A stretch of 64,000 bases of DNA, from contig JAWVEY010000008.1 in assembly GCA_033856515.1 (NCBI GenBank), positions 62,001 through 126,000 of the forward strand, given 5' to 3'. This DNA is from JALZKA01 sp033856515 (GTDB lineage: Bacteria > Actinomycetota > Thermoleophilia > Solirubrobacterales > 70-9). Made by a program: the position numbers and the translations under genes. The notes under the pieces are model-generated. The model searched no databases. It was given only the letters and a program-made list of their open reading frames with translations, and was not told where the DNA came from. Each line of letters opens with the position of its first letter. Within the stretch, counting starts at the first letter, position 1. Positions 31,443 through 42,461 of the stretch are shown here, piece after piece.

Positions 31443-32332
31443 CTCAGGTTGAGGTGCAGGGTCGAAGTATCGTCAAGAAGATTCTTCAGGCCGTTTCGGA
31501 CCCGGATTCCTGCTCCCGGATCGCGGAAGTTGGCGGTCCCGACGGCGACCAGACCGGCCCCCGACGCCATGAACTCGGCCGCATCCGCCGCCGTCTCGAT
31601 GCCGCCCATGCCAATCACCGCGATCGAAACCGCAGCCGCAACGCGCCGGACCTGCTCGAGTGCGATCGCCCGCACCGCTGGACCGGAGAGACCGCCGCTT
31701 CCGGCGCCGAGCCAAGGCTCCGCTGACCCCGGAGCAAGGCCCGTTGCCCGCAGGGTGTTGATCAGCGAGACACCGTCGGCTCCCGCCTCCTCGGCCGCAA
31801 CGGCAACCGCCGCGGGGTCGGCGGTATTCGGCGTCAGCTTCACGATCAGGGGCTTCTCGGTTCGCTCTCGTAGCGCCGTAACCAGAGCGTGCGTTTCGGA
31901 GGGCTGCTCGCCGACGATGAGGCCGGACTTCACGTTGGGACACGAGACGTTCAGCTCCAGCGCGGCGACCTCGTCGCGCCCGCCGACCCCGTCGACGAGG
32001 CGCTCGAAGCCGGCGCGGTCCGTTGCCATGACCGAGACGATCAGCGGCACCGGCAACTCGGCGAGCTGCGGCAGGTCGTTCGAGAGGAATCCGTCGAGGC
32101 CCTTGTTCGGCAGGCCGATCGAGTTGATCATCCCGCTCGGCGTCTCATAAAGGCGAGGCGGTGGGTTGCCGGCGCGAGGCTCCGGCGTGATCGTCTTCGA
32201 GACGAAGGCGCTGAAGGGGAAGTCCTCCAGCAGCGCATCCCCAAACGCTCGGCGAGCGGCGATCGCGTCAAAGGTCCCGGAGCCGTTCAGCACCGGATGA
32301 TCGAGCGAAAGCGAGCCGATTTCGTAGCTCAT
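31433..32332 (-). CDS. pyrD: Dihydroorotate dehydrogenase (class 1B)
   Basis: Encodes 299 residues from ATG 32332, which overlaps the pyrK stop by ATGA; upstream codons in this frame are pyrK shadow. FMN-barrel blocks include LNGSGTFDA, NSIGLPNKG, the ELNVSCPNVK segment with the catalytic Cys of class 1B, KLTPNT and GMGGIETAADAAEFM. With PyrK it oxidises dihydroorotate to orotate using NAD. It is the last pyr gene in the operon; pyrF and pyrE do not follow. Confidence 0.94.
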   Translation of the reverse strand: MSYEIGSLSLDHPVLNGSGTFDAIAARRAFGDALLEDFPFSAFVSKTITPEPRAGNPPPRLYETPSGMINSIGLPNKGLDGFLSNDLPQLAELPVPLIVSVMATDRAGFERLVDGVGGRDEVAALELNVSCPNVKSGLIVGEQPSETHALVTALRERTEKPLIVKLTPNTADPAAVAVAAEEAGADGVSLINTLRATGLAPGSAEPWLGAGSGGLSGPAVRAIALEQVRRVAAAVSIAVIGMGGIETAADAAEFMASGAGLVAVGTANFRDPGAGIRVRNGLKNLLDDTSTLHLNLRSN

Positions 32333-33180
32333 CGATGCCCCGATCCCGCAACGAGCGCCGTTTCGATCTCGTCGGCCCTGACCACCGGCCCGTCGACGCA
32401 CAGGCGCATGTACCCGCCGTCGGCCAGAGGGACCGCGCAGCCGAAACAGGCGCCGTAGCCGCACGCCATCGGGGCTTCCATCGCGAGTTCGGCCTGCGCG
32501 CCCCGTTCGGCGCAGATCGCGCGAACCGCCTCGAGCATCGCGGGGGGTCCACATGCGTAGACCGCCGCGGAGGCCGCGTCGTCGCCCTTGAGCGCGACCT
32601 GCAGCAGGTCCGTGACGTAGCCCTGGTGGCCGCGGTGCCCGTCCTCGAAGGCGAGGCCCACCTCCTGGCAGGCTCCGAAGAGCTCCAGGCCGCCAGAGTG
32701 CGCCTCGTCGCGGAAGCCCAGGAGCGTGCGCCCGGGGATTCCCTGCTCCGTGAGGTGCCGGCGCAGGATCGCGATCGGCGCTACGCCGATGCCGCCGCCG
32801 ACCATGATCGCGCCGGGGGCAGCGGGGTTGACTTCGCTCGGCTCGGAGAAGGGACGGCCCAGCGGCCCCGTGATTGTCAGCTCAGCCCGGGCCTCGAGGG
32901 ATGCCAGAAGCGAGGTGCCGGGGCCCACGGCCTCGACCAGGAACTCCAGGCGGACGCCGTCAGCGGTGCGCTCGGCCGCGGCGACCGAGAAGGCGCGCGG
33001 CAGGAACGGGCGCCCGCCATGCGAGCCCCAGCCGTCGGAGCGCAACATGTAGAACTGCCCCGGAGCCGGATCCGGGCCGTCGGCATCGAGCGCGGTGAAG
33101 ACGACGTAGCCGCCCGTCTCGCGCCGGGCCACGACGTTTGCCGTGCGGGCACCGAAGGGGGCGAGAACCCGCGAGGTCAT
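32329..33180 (-). CDS. pyrK: Dihydroorotate dehydrogenase electron-transfer subunit PyrK
   Basis: Encodes 283 residues. The ferredoxin-reductase-like FAD domain has RPFLPRAFSVAA and GPLGRPF; the NAD domain has GGGIGVAPIAIL and YACGPPAMLEAV; the C-terminal 2Fe-2S cluster ligands are Cys in MACGYGACFGCAVP and MRLCVDG. PyrK passes electrons from PyrD to NAD. It pairs with pyrD by a 4-base overlap and follows carB by 10 bases. The name is by operon context; sequence alone would also allow a related reductase. Confidence 0.93.
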   Translation of the reverse strand: MTSRVLAPFGARTANVVARRETGGYVVFTALDADGPDPAPGQFYMLRSDGWGSHGGRPFLPRAFSVAAAERTADGVRLEFLVEAVGPGTSLLASLEARAELTITGPLGRPFSEPSEVNPAAPGAIMVGGGIGVAPIAILRRHLTEQGIPGRTLLGFRDEAHSGGLELFGACQEVGLAFEDGHRGHQGYVTDLLQVALKGDDAASAAVYACGPPAMLEAVRAICAERGAQAELAMEAPMACGYGACFGCAVPLADGGYMRLCVDGPVVRADEIETALVAGSGHR

Positions 33181-33190
33181 TGACCCTGGC

Positions 33191-36298
<3,108 letters not shown>

Positions 36299-37411
36299 CT
36301 AGGCCGCCATCTCCAGGAACTCGTCGAAGAGGTGGCGCGCATCGTGGGGCCCCGGTCCCGCCTCGGGGTGGTACTGCACGGTGCGCGCCGGTACGTCTTT
36401 CAAGACCAGCCCCTCGACCGTGCGGTCGTAGAGGTTGAGGTGCGAGAGCTCGGCCGCGCCGAAATCGGTCTCCCACCGCACGGGCTCGTCGGTGTCGATC
36501 GTCTGGCCGCCGTCGGGAAGGCCGACCGCGAAGCCGTGGTTCTGCGAGGTGATCTCGATCCGGCCGGTGGCGAGCTCCTTGACCGGGTGATTCGCCCCGC
36601 GGTGACCGAACGGGAGCTTGAAGGTGTCGAGGCCGACGGCGCGGCAGAGGAGTTGGTGGCCGAGGCAGATGCCGACGACCGGCTTCTTTCCGACGACCTC
36701 TCGTACGGTGCCGACGACACGGTCGAGGGCGGCGGGGTCGCCGGGGCCGTTGGCGAGGAAGACGAGGTCGGGATCGCGCGCCATGACCTCTTCGGCGCCA
36801 GTGGTGCAGGGAAGTAGCGTCACCTTGGCGCCGCGTTCGCGGAACTGGCGGACGATCGAGAGCTTGATGCCGGTGTCGAGCGCCACCACGTGCGGCCCGT
36901 CGCCGTCGATCTCGACTGGCGCTTCGGGCGAGACCGTGGAGGCGAAGTCGGCGCCGGCCATCGAGGGCTCGGCGGCGATGAGCTCGCGCGCATCGTCCTG
37001 TGTCGTGTCGGCACCGAAGACTCCCCCTCGCATCGCGCCCGCGTCGCGGATGTGGCGGACGAGAGAGCGCGTGTCGACACCGGTGATGGCAGGGATGCCG
37101 CAGTCACGGAGCCAGTCGAGCCAGCCGCGCTCGGCGGTGGCGGAGTCTTCGGAGTTCCGGGCGTCGCGCATGATCGCCGCCCGAGCGTGGATGCGGTCCG
37201 ATTCCATGGCCTGCTCGGCGACGCCGTAGTTGCCGATCATCGGATAGGTGAAGGTGATGAGCTGCCCCGCGTACGAGGGGTCGGTCACGGACTCCTGGTA
37301 GCCGGTCATCGAGGTGTTGAAGACAACCTCGCCGACGGCGATCCGGCCCTCGGCGCCGCACATCTCGCCCTCGAAAAGGGTGCCGTCCTCCAGGAGGATG
37401 TAGCCGCTCAT
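36299..37411 (-). CDS. carA: Carbamoyl-phosphate synthase small subunit
   Basis: Encodes 370 residues from ATG 37411, overlapping the pyrC stop (ATGA). It starts MSGYILLEDGTLFEGEMCGAEG and carries the N-terminal domain EVVFNTSMTGYQESVTDPSYAGQ. The C-terminal class I glutamine amidotransferase has the nucleophile Cys in VVGICLGHQLLC and the His-Glu pair in HPEAGPGPHD. It supplies ammonia to CarB. Confidence 0.96.
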   Translation of the reverse strand: MSGYILLEDGTLFEGEMCGAEGRIAVGEVVFNTSMTGYQESVTDPSYAGQLITFTYPMIGNYGVAEQAMESDRIHARAAIMRDARNSEDSATAERGWLDWLRDCGIPAITGVDTRSLVRHIRDAGAMRGGVFGADTTQDDARELIAAEPSMAGADFASTVSPEAPVEIDGDGPHVVALDTGIKLSIVRQFRERGAKVTLLPCTTGAEEVMARDPDLVFLANGPGDPAALDRVVGTVREVVGKKPVVGICLGHQLLCRAVGLDTFKLPFGHRGANHPVKELATGRIEITSQNHGFAVGLPDGGQTIDTDEPVRWETDFGAAELSHLNLYDRTVEGLVLKDVPARTVQYHPEAGPGPHDARHLFDEFLEMAA

Positions 37412-38760
37412 GCCACTCCCATGGCAAAGGAGCGCTGGCGGAAAGCGACCTGGCCGGCGACGATCGTCATCTGCGAGCGACCCCGGAGCTTGCGGCCGGC
37501 GAAGCACGAGTTCTCCGAGCGGCTCTCCCAACCGTCGGCGCCCGCCTCCCACTCGGCGTCGAGGTCGATCAGGGCAACGTTGGCCTCTGAGTCGGGGGTC
37601 AGGCTCGGTGCGTCGAAGCCGAAGGCGGTGGCGCCGGCCGAGAGTCGCTCGACGACCGTGGCGAGGTCGAGGATTCCGGGCACGACGAGTTCTGTGTGAA
37701 GGACGGCGAAGGCCGTCTCGAGGCCGGTCACACCCATCGAGGCTTCCTCGAACGGGACCTCCTTGTCCTCGAGCGTGTGGGGCGCGTGATCGGTTGCGAT
37801 CGTGTCGATCAGGCCGGAGCGGACCGCCTCGATCAGCGCCTGGCGGTCGTCCTCCGAGCGAAGCGGCGGATTCATCTTGAAGCGGGAGTCGAGGGAGCGG
37901 ACGGCGTCGTCCGTGAGCGTCAGGTGATGCGGCGTGGCCTCGCAGGTGATCTGCACGCCCTGTGCCCTGGCGGCCTCGACCACTTCGACCGACTCGCGCG
38001 CCGAGAGGTGCTGGACGTGGATGCGGGCGTTCTCGTAAGCGGCGAGGGCGCAGTCGCGGGCGATCATCGTCGACTCGGAGACGGACGGGACGCCGGCCAT
38101 GCCAAGGAGCGCCGCGACCTCGCCCTCGTGCATGACGCCCTTGCCGGAGAGCTCGGGGTCCTCCTCGTGAAGCGCGATCTGGAGGCCGGCTAGCGCCTGG
38201 TACTGGAGGGCGCGCCGCATGACCCGGGCGCTTCGAATCGGCAGGCCGTCGTCGGAGAAGCCGACTGCGCCGGCGTCGCGAAGCTCCGCCATGTCGGTGA
38301 GCTCCTCGCCGCGCATGCCGCGCGTGACGGTGGCGACGAATCCGACGGGAACGGTGGCATCGGTTTGCGCGCGCTCGCGAAGCGACTCGATCGCTGCGGG
38401 GGTATCGACCGGGGGCTCGGTGTTGGCCATGCCGATGATCCCGCAGTAGCCGCCGGCTGCCGCGGCGCGGCTTCCCGTCTCGATGTCCTCCTTGTCCTCG
38501 CGCCCGGGCGTCCGCAGGTGGACGTGCGGGTCGAAGAAGGCGGGAACGGCGAGGAGACCGTCAGCGTCCACCACCTCGGCTCCTTCGACGTCCGCTTTGC
38601 CGGCCGCTGCGAGCTCGGCGATCTTGCCGTCGCGGATGACCAGGTCGTGGGCGGTGTCGATCTCGGCGCGCGGGTCGAGGGCGCGGACGTTCCGCAGGAT
38701 GACCGTCTCCGCGGGACCGTTTGCCCCGCGCCAGTCCAGGCTCGAAACGGCGCGGCTCAT
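37408..38760 (-). CDS. pyrC: Dihydroorotase
   Basis: Encodes 450 residues. The metal motif DPHVHLRTPG near residue 80, ETGSRAAAAGGY, the His of HEEDPEL, the HVQHLSA segment and IATDHAPHTLEDKE are typical of class I dihydroorotases. It closes carbamoyl aspartate to dihydroorotate. ATGA overlaps on both sides (pyrB, carA) show coupling. In some bacteria a second copy is an inactive PyrC partner; this one has the conserved His and Asp residues and should be active. Confidence 0.95.
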   Translation of the reverse strand: MSRAVSSLDWRGANGPAETVILRNVRALDPRAEIDTAHDLVIRDGKIAELAAAGKADVEGAEVVDADGLLAVPAFFDPHVHLRTPGREDKEDIETGSRAAAAGGYCGIIGMANTEPPVDTPAAIESLRERAQTDATVPVGFVATVTRGMRGEELTDMAELRDAGAVGFSDDGLPIRSARVMRRALQYQALAGLQIALHEEDPELSGKGVMHEGEVAALLGMAGVPSVSESTMIARDCALAAYENARIHVQHLSARESVEVVEAARAQGVQITCEATPHHLTLTDDAVRSLDSRFKMNPPLRSEDDRQALIEAVRSGLIDTIATDHAPHTLEDKEVPFEEASMGVTGLETAFAVLHTELVVPGILDLATVVERLSAGATAFGFDAPSLTPDSEANVALIDLDAEWEAGADGWESRSENSCFAGRKLRGRSQMTIVAGQVAFRQRSFAMGVA

Positions 38761-39728
38761 GCCGGCTCACCGATCGGAGTGGGCGCTGGGAGCTCGGCGT
38801 CCGGGTCGAGACGCCCGGCCTTCGTGCGGTCGCCGCCCGCGAGAAGCTCGAAGAGGATCGCCATCCGAACGAACAGGCCGTTCTTGACCTGCTCGTTCAC
38901 CAGGGAGTTGGGGCCGTCCAGCGCCTCTCCGGAGAGCTCGACGCCGCGATTGACAGGGCCGGGGTGCATCAGAAGCTGGCGCGGCCCCAGGCGGCGGCCG
39001 TTGACCTGGTACTGGATGGCGTACTCGCGCAGCGAGGGGACGAAGCTCTCCGACATGCGCTCCTTCTGCATGCGCAGGGCGTAGACCACGTCTGCCTCGG
39101 CGAGGCCCTCGATGTCGTAGGTGACCTCGCAGCCGAGCGCCGCGGCGGCGTCGCGCGGAATCAACGTTGGCGGCCCGCAGAGCGTGACCTCCGCGCCCAT
39201 GAGGCGAAAGGCCATTGCGGAGGAGCGGGCGACGCGGCTATGGAGGACGTCGCCGACGATCCAGATCTTCTTGCCGTCGAGTGAGTCGAGGCGGCTGCGC
39301 AACGTGTAGACGTCCAGAAGCGCCTGGCTCGGGTGCTCGTGCTTGCCGTCGCCCGCGTTGATGACGGCGGCGTCGGTCCAGTTGGTGACGAGCTTTGCCG
39401 CGCCGGCGTGAGGCGAGCGGATGACGATCGCTTCGGGCTCGAAGGAGGAGAGCGTCGCGATCGTGTCCTTGAGCGACTCGCCCTTGTCGACGGAGGAGCC
39501 GGCGGCCTTGATCGAGACGAGGTCGGCGGAGAGGCGCTTTGCGGCAAGCTCGAAGGAGGCGCTTGTGCGCGTGGAGGACTCGTAGAAGAGCGAGACGACG
39601 GTGCGCCCCCGGAGAGTTGGAACCTTCTTGATGTCGCGCGTGGCAACCTCGGCGAAGGAATCGGCGCGCTCCATCAGGCGCTCCACGTCAGAGCGGTTGA
39701 GATCGTCGATCGAGAGCAGGTGCCTCAT
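38757..39728 (-). CDS. pyrB: Aspartate carbamoyltransferase catalytic subunit
   Basis: Encodes 323 residues. The carbamoyl phosphate motif SSTRTSASFELAAKRL, the loop AGSSVDKGESLKDT, NAGDGKHEHPSQALLD and the C-terminal MHPGPVNRGVEL are all present. It makes carbamoyl aspartate. No pyrI gene is nearby, so it probably works as a trimer or with PyrC. It overlaps pyrR and pyrC by 4 bases. Confidence 0.96.
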   Translation of the reverse strand: MRHLLSIDDLNRSDVERLMERADSFAEVATRDIKKVPTLRGRTVVSLFYESSTRTSASFELAAKRLSADLVSIKAAGSSVDKGESLKDTIATLSSFEPEAIVIRSPHAGAAKLVTNWTDAAVINAGDGKHEHPSQALLDVYTLRSRLDSLDGKKIWIVGDVLHSRVARSSAMAFRLMGAEVTLCGPPTLIPRDAAAALGCEVTYDIEGLAEADVVYALRMQKERMSESFVPSLREYAIQYQVNGRRLGPRQLLMHPGPVNRGVELSGEALDGPNSLVNEQVKNGLFVRMAILFELLAGGDRTKAGRLDPDAELPAPTPIGEPA

Positions 39729-40297
39729 GCGTCCTCGCTTTCCGTTGCAGCGCCGACCGGCTCTCCAGAGCCGATCGCCACCTCATCCACCTCGTCGTGC
39801 TCTTCGAGCCTCACGAAGACGCGCTCGTCGCGTGAGGTCGGCAGGTTCTTGCCGACGTAGTCGGCGCGGAAGGGAAGCTCGCGGTGCCCGCGGTCGGCCA
39901 GGACTGCGAGCTGGATGCGCTCGGGCCGGCCGTAGTCGAAGAGGGCGTCGATGGCGGCGCGGACCGTGCGCCCGGTGAAGAGGACGTCGTCGACCAGGAC
40001 GACGGTGCGCCCGTTCATTTCGAAGTCGAGGTGCGAGGCGTGGACGACGGGCGAGCCGGAGGGGCCACGGTCTTCGATGTCGTCGCGGTAGAAGGAAATG
40101 TCGATGTCTCCCAAGGGGACGGTCTCGCCCGTGAGCTCGCCGACGAGGGTGTGGAGGCGGCGGGCGACGATCGCTCCGCGGGTGTGAATGCCAACGATCG
40201 CGAGCGCCTCGGAAGCGTTCTTTTCGACGATCTCGTGCGCAATCCGGATCAGGGTTCGGCGCAGGTCATCACGGTCGAGTACGACTTTTTCGTTCAC
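39725..40297 (-). CDS. pyrR: PyrR bifunctional pyr operon regulator / uracil phosphoribosyltransferase
   Basis: Encodes 190 residues from GTG 40297, with AAGGGG just upstream as ribosome site; longer versions in frame are promoter and intergenic sequence. The PRPP loop VVLVDDVLFTGRTVRAAIDAL and the PyrR motifs GIHTRGAIVARRL and PLGDIDISFYRDDI are present, with a longer acidic C terminus than usual. PyrR senses UMP/UTP and binds RNA to reduce pyr expression. It heads the pyr operon. A PyrR-type binding loop lies at 40310-40324 right before the ribosome site. Confidence 0.95.
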   Translation of the reverse strand: MNEKVVLDRDDLRRTLIRIAHEIVEKNASEALAIVGIHTRGAIVARRLHTLVGELTGETVPLGDIDISFYRDDIEDRGPSGSPVVHASHLDFEMNGRTVVLVDDVLFTGRTVRAAIDALFDYGRPERIQLAVLADRGHRELPFRADYVGKNLPTSRDERVFVRLEEHDEVDEVAIGSGEPVGAATESEDA

Positions 40298-40309
40298 GCG
40301 CCCCTTCTT

Positions 40310-40324
40310 GGCCTCACAGGGCCT
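40310..40324 (-). promoter_or_regulatory. Putative PyrR-binding RNA loop
   Basis: Minus-strand AGGCCCTGTGAGGCC. The stem (GG..CC / GG..CC) encloses the loop TGTGA, which fits the PyrR consensus ARUCCNGNGAGGYU with its NGNGA loop and paired CC/GG. It ends 3 bases before the pyrR ribosome site, so PyrR binding would block translation, as described for mycobacterial pyr operons. Confidence 0.7.
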
Positions 40325-40346
40325 GGTTAAAGGAACCGACCTGTCG

Positions 40347-40375
40347 AGACTAGCAACGGTCCCGGCGCGTGGCAA
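40347..40375 (-). promoter_or_regulatory. pyr operon promoter
   Basis: TTGCCA (40375-40370), a 17-base spacer and TAGTCT (40352-40347) on the minus strand. The start of transcription would be near 40340, giving a leader of about 43 bases that contains the PyrR loop. Confidence 0.7.
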
Positions 40376-40431
40376 TGGCGAATCCGCAAGTTGCGGGTGC
40401 CATGATCCGACTCGTGCCTCCCGTGCGAAAG

Positions 40432-41352
40432 ATGCACATGCCTCGCCGGAACGTCCGGCCTCCCAGCCGGCTGCGTGAGATCGATCAGGACGTGAATGAT
40501 GCGATCGCGCGTCATTCGGCTGCGGGGATGCGGTTCGAGGCAGGTGGCGTGCGGGCGTTTGCACGCCAGCAGGGCGAGGGCGCTGACGTGGTGTTGCTCC
40601 ACGGCGTGCCGACTTCTTCGTTCCTCTATCGAAGGGTGCTTCCGGTGCTGGCGGACCAGGGGCTACGCGGTACGGCGTTCGACTTCCCTGGCCTTGGGCT
40701 CTCGGACCGGCCGGCGCCATTCAACTACTCGTGGTCGGGGCTGGCGTCCTGGACGGGCGAAGCGATTGATGCGCTTGGACTCGACCGCGTTCACCTGGTC
40801 GTCCACGACATCGGCGGCCCGATCGGCCTGGAGTGGGCGATCCACAATCCGGATCGGGTTCTGTCAGTGACTGTCTTGAACACGGTGCTCGACGTCGCGA
40901 ACTTCAGGCGCCCGTGGCCGATGGCTCCGTTCGCGGTTCCCGGAATCGGCGAGATGTGGCTACGCCTCAGCCCCCGCTTCCTCTTCTCCGAGATCTTCTA
41001 TTCGCAGGGGATCGTCGATCGCACGCACGTCCCTCGCTCCCAGGTCTACGCGCACATCGCGCTCCTGCGCCTCCATGACCGCGGTCGTGCCTTCCTCGAG
41101 ATCATGCGCGGCTTCGAGCTCGGCGAGGAGAAGGAGCGGTTCTTCCGCGAGGGGCTCGCCGATCGCCCGTACCCCATCCGCGCGGTGTGGGGCGAGAAGG
41201 ACCCGGCGCTTGGCCTCGATCGCCTCGAGGCGGCTAAGGAGATCCTTGGCCTGGACGACGCGATCCTCCTCCCCGCCAAGCACTTCCTTCAGGAGGACCA
41301 CGCCGGGGAAGTCGCGCAGGCGATCGCAGACCTGGCCGCTCCGCTCGGCTGA
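40432..41352 (+). CDS. Alpha/beta hydrolase, haloalkane dehalogenase / epoxide hydrolase-like
   Basis: About 306 residues from ATG 40432; ATG 40402 and 40438 are other options. The earliest GTG (40369) overlaps the divergent pyr promoter and is less likely. Signature elements are the oxyanion motif HGVPTSSFLYR, the nucleophile elbow VVHDIGGPIGL with an Asp nucleophile, an acid residue near WGEKDPALG, and the C-terminal His segment KHFLQEDHAGEVAQAI. Haloalkane dehalogenases usually have Trp after the nucleophile (DWGG) to hold halide; here it is Ile. Epoxide hydrolase or another ester hydrolase is therefore equally possible. Confidence 0.82.
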   Translation: MHMPRRNVRPPSRLREIDQDVNDAIARHSAAGMRFEAGGVRAFARQQGEGADVVLLHGVPTSSFLYRRVLPVLADQGLRGTAFDFPGLGLSDRPAPFNYSWSGLASWTGEAIDALGLDRVHLVVHDIGGPIGLEWAIHNPDRVLSVTVLNTVLDVANFRRPWPMAPFAVPGIGEMWLRLSPRFLFSEIFYSQGIVDRTHVPRSQVYAHIALLRLHDRGRAFLEIMRGFELGEEKERFFREGLADRPYPIRAVWGEKDPALGLDRLEAAKEILGLDDAILLPAKHFLQEDHAGEVAQAIADLAAPLG

Positions 41353-41387
41353 TATCGGTGTTTGGTTGGCGCCGCCGGCGGCTTCGG

Positions 41388-42173
41388 CTACGGGTTGAGA
41401 CAGAGGGCGTATGCCCTTAACGTGCCGCTGTTGTCCGACGACGAGTTGTTCCCCACCACATCCCAAGTGACGGGATTAAGCGCCTCACCGCTCGGACTGC
41501 TCTCCTCGATATGGATGTTGCTGCCCGAAGCATCGAATCCACCGGAGAGGAGCGCCGCACCGTCTGGGCATGTCGCCGTGCGATGGATCCGCTCCAGCGG
41601 CGAGAGCGTCGCCTCGGCGCCCGAGATCAAGGTGATCGAGCCGAGCTCGCCGGAGAGGACCGCGTCGTTTTGGATCTCCGCCGAGCCGACGGTGTTGAAG
41701 GCGATCTCCGACGAGCCGACCCCGTTGGTAATGATCTCCGAGCTGCCGACCGCGTCGGCACCTACCTCAGATGAACCCACTGCGCTGGAAGCGATCTCCG
41801 ACGCGCCAACGGCGTCAGCGGCGATCTCGCTCGTGCCAACCGCGCCTGAGGCGATCTCCGACGAGCCCACCGCGTTGATCCCGATCTCGGCGGATCCCAC
41901 CGCGCCGGTCGCAATCGCGTTCGAACCGACCGCGCCGGTGGCGATCTCATTGGTGTGAACCGCGCCGACGCCGATCTCCTCCTCGCCCACCGCGGCTTCT
42001 GCGATGTCCTGCGCCTTGACCTCGCTGTCCTTTATGTGCTTCGACCGGACCGCATCGTCGGCGAGATCGCCGGCGCCGATCTGTCCCGCCGCATACGCGC
42101 TGGTGCCACCAAGGGCAACTACGAGAGCAAGGGTCGAGGCAACGTTCGGGTAGTTGAGCACGGGCCGCTTCAT
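41388..42173 (-). CDS. Secreted decapeptide-repeat protein
   Basis: Encodes 261 residues. An N-terminal hydrophobic segment (VASTLALVVALGGTSAYAA) marks export. Residues 41-170 are 13 decapeptide units, best preserved as AVGSSEIASG-like repeats from 61 onward, with hydrophobic residues at fixed spacing suited to a beta-helix or coiled stalk. The C-terminal domain (about 175-261) is non-repetitive with two Cys (ATCPDGAALLSGGFD, YALCLNP) that may form a disulfide. I do not know a function; surface stalk-plus-head proteins are one reading. The gene is convergent with the hydrolase. Confidence 0.8.
   Translation of the reverse strand: MKRPVLNYPNVASTLALVVALGGTSAYAAGQIGAGDLADDAVRSKHIKDSEVKAQDIAEAAVGEEEIGVGAVHTNEIATGAVGSNAIATGAVGSAEIGINAVGSSEIASGAVGTSEIAADAVGASEIASSAVGSSEVGADAVGSSEIITNGVGSSEIAFNTVGSAEIQNDAVLSGELGSITLISGAEATLSPLERIHRTATCPDGAALLSGGFDASGSNIHIEESSPSGEALNPVTWDVVGNNSSSDNSGTLRAYALCLNP
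41664..42053 (-). repeat. Thirteen 30-bp repeats in the decapeptide protein
   Basis: Each 30-base unit codes ten residues of the pattern [AV]VG[SAT]SEIA-x-[GDN]. The DNA repeats are degenerate at third positions, so selection acts on protein sequence. Confidence 0.8.
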
Positions 42174-42461
42174 CTTTTCCTCCGCTGGAAGCGAGGGCGG
42201 CGCGAGCGCGAGCAGGCGGCTGGCGTAACGCCGTTCCCCCTAATCTGCGCGCAGGCTACCACCAGGATCCGTGGCGCGCGCCGGGTGCTGAGGTAGCCCG
42301 GCGGCGGGGTCCGGACAGCCCCTGCCGGGGTCCAGCATCCATGCTTCACCGAACCGGCCGGGCATCCATGCCCGTTCGGAGCCCCCGTCAGGAGCTATTC
42401 CGAACCCCGCCGCTTGTGGTCTTGCTTCGCTCCCCGCTCGACAAGGCGTGGCTTCTGGGCC
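42174..42461. other. Intergenic region with four stem-loops
   Basis: No credible gene in these 288 bases between the repeat protein and rnz. Four stem-loops lie at 42313-42405: ggac..gtcc with inner cccc/gggg; agcat/atgct (42334-42345); cgggcat/atgcccg (42359-42374); gttcgga/tccgaac (42374-42405). The ten-base sequence gcatccatgc occurs twice, 27 bases apart. They may terminate rnz transcription or be a structured repeat. Confidence 0.4.

Noticed and set aside
41371..41382. Palindrome gccgccggcggc between two convergent genes as a terminator
   Set aside because: No T-run on either strand and such G/C palindromes are common in this composition.
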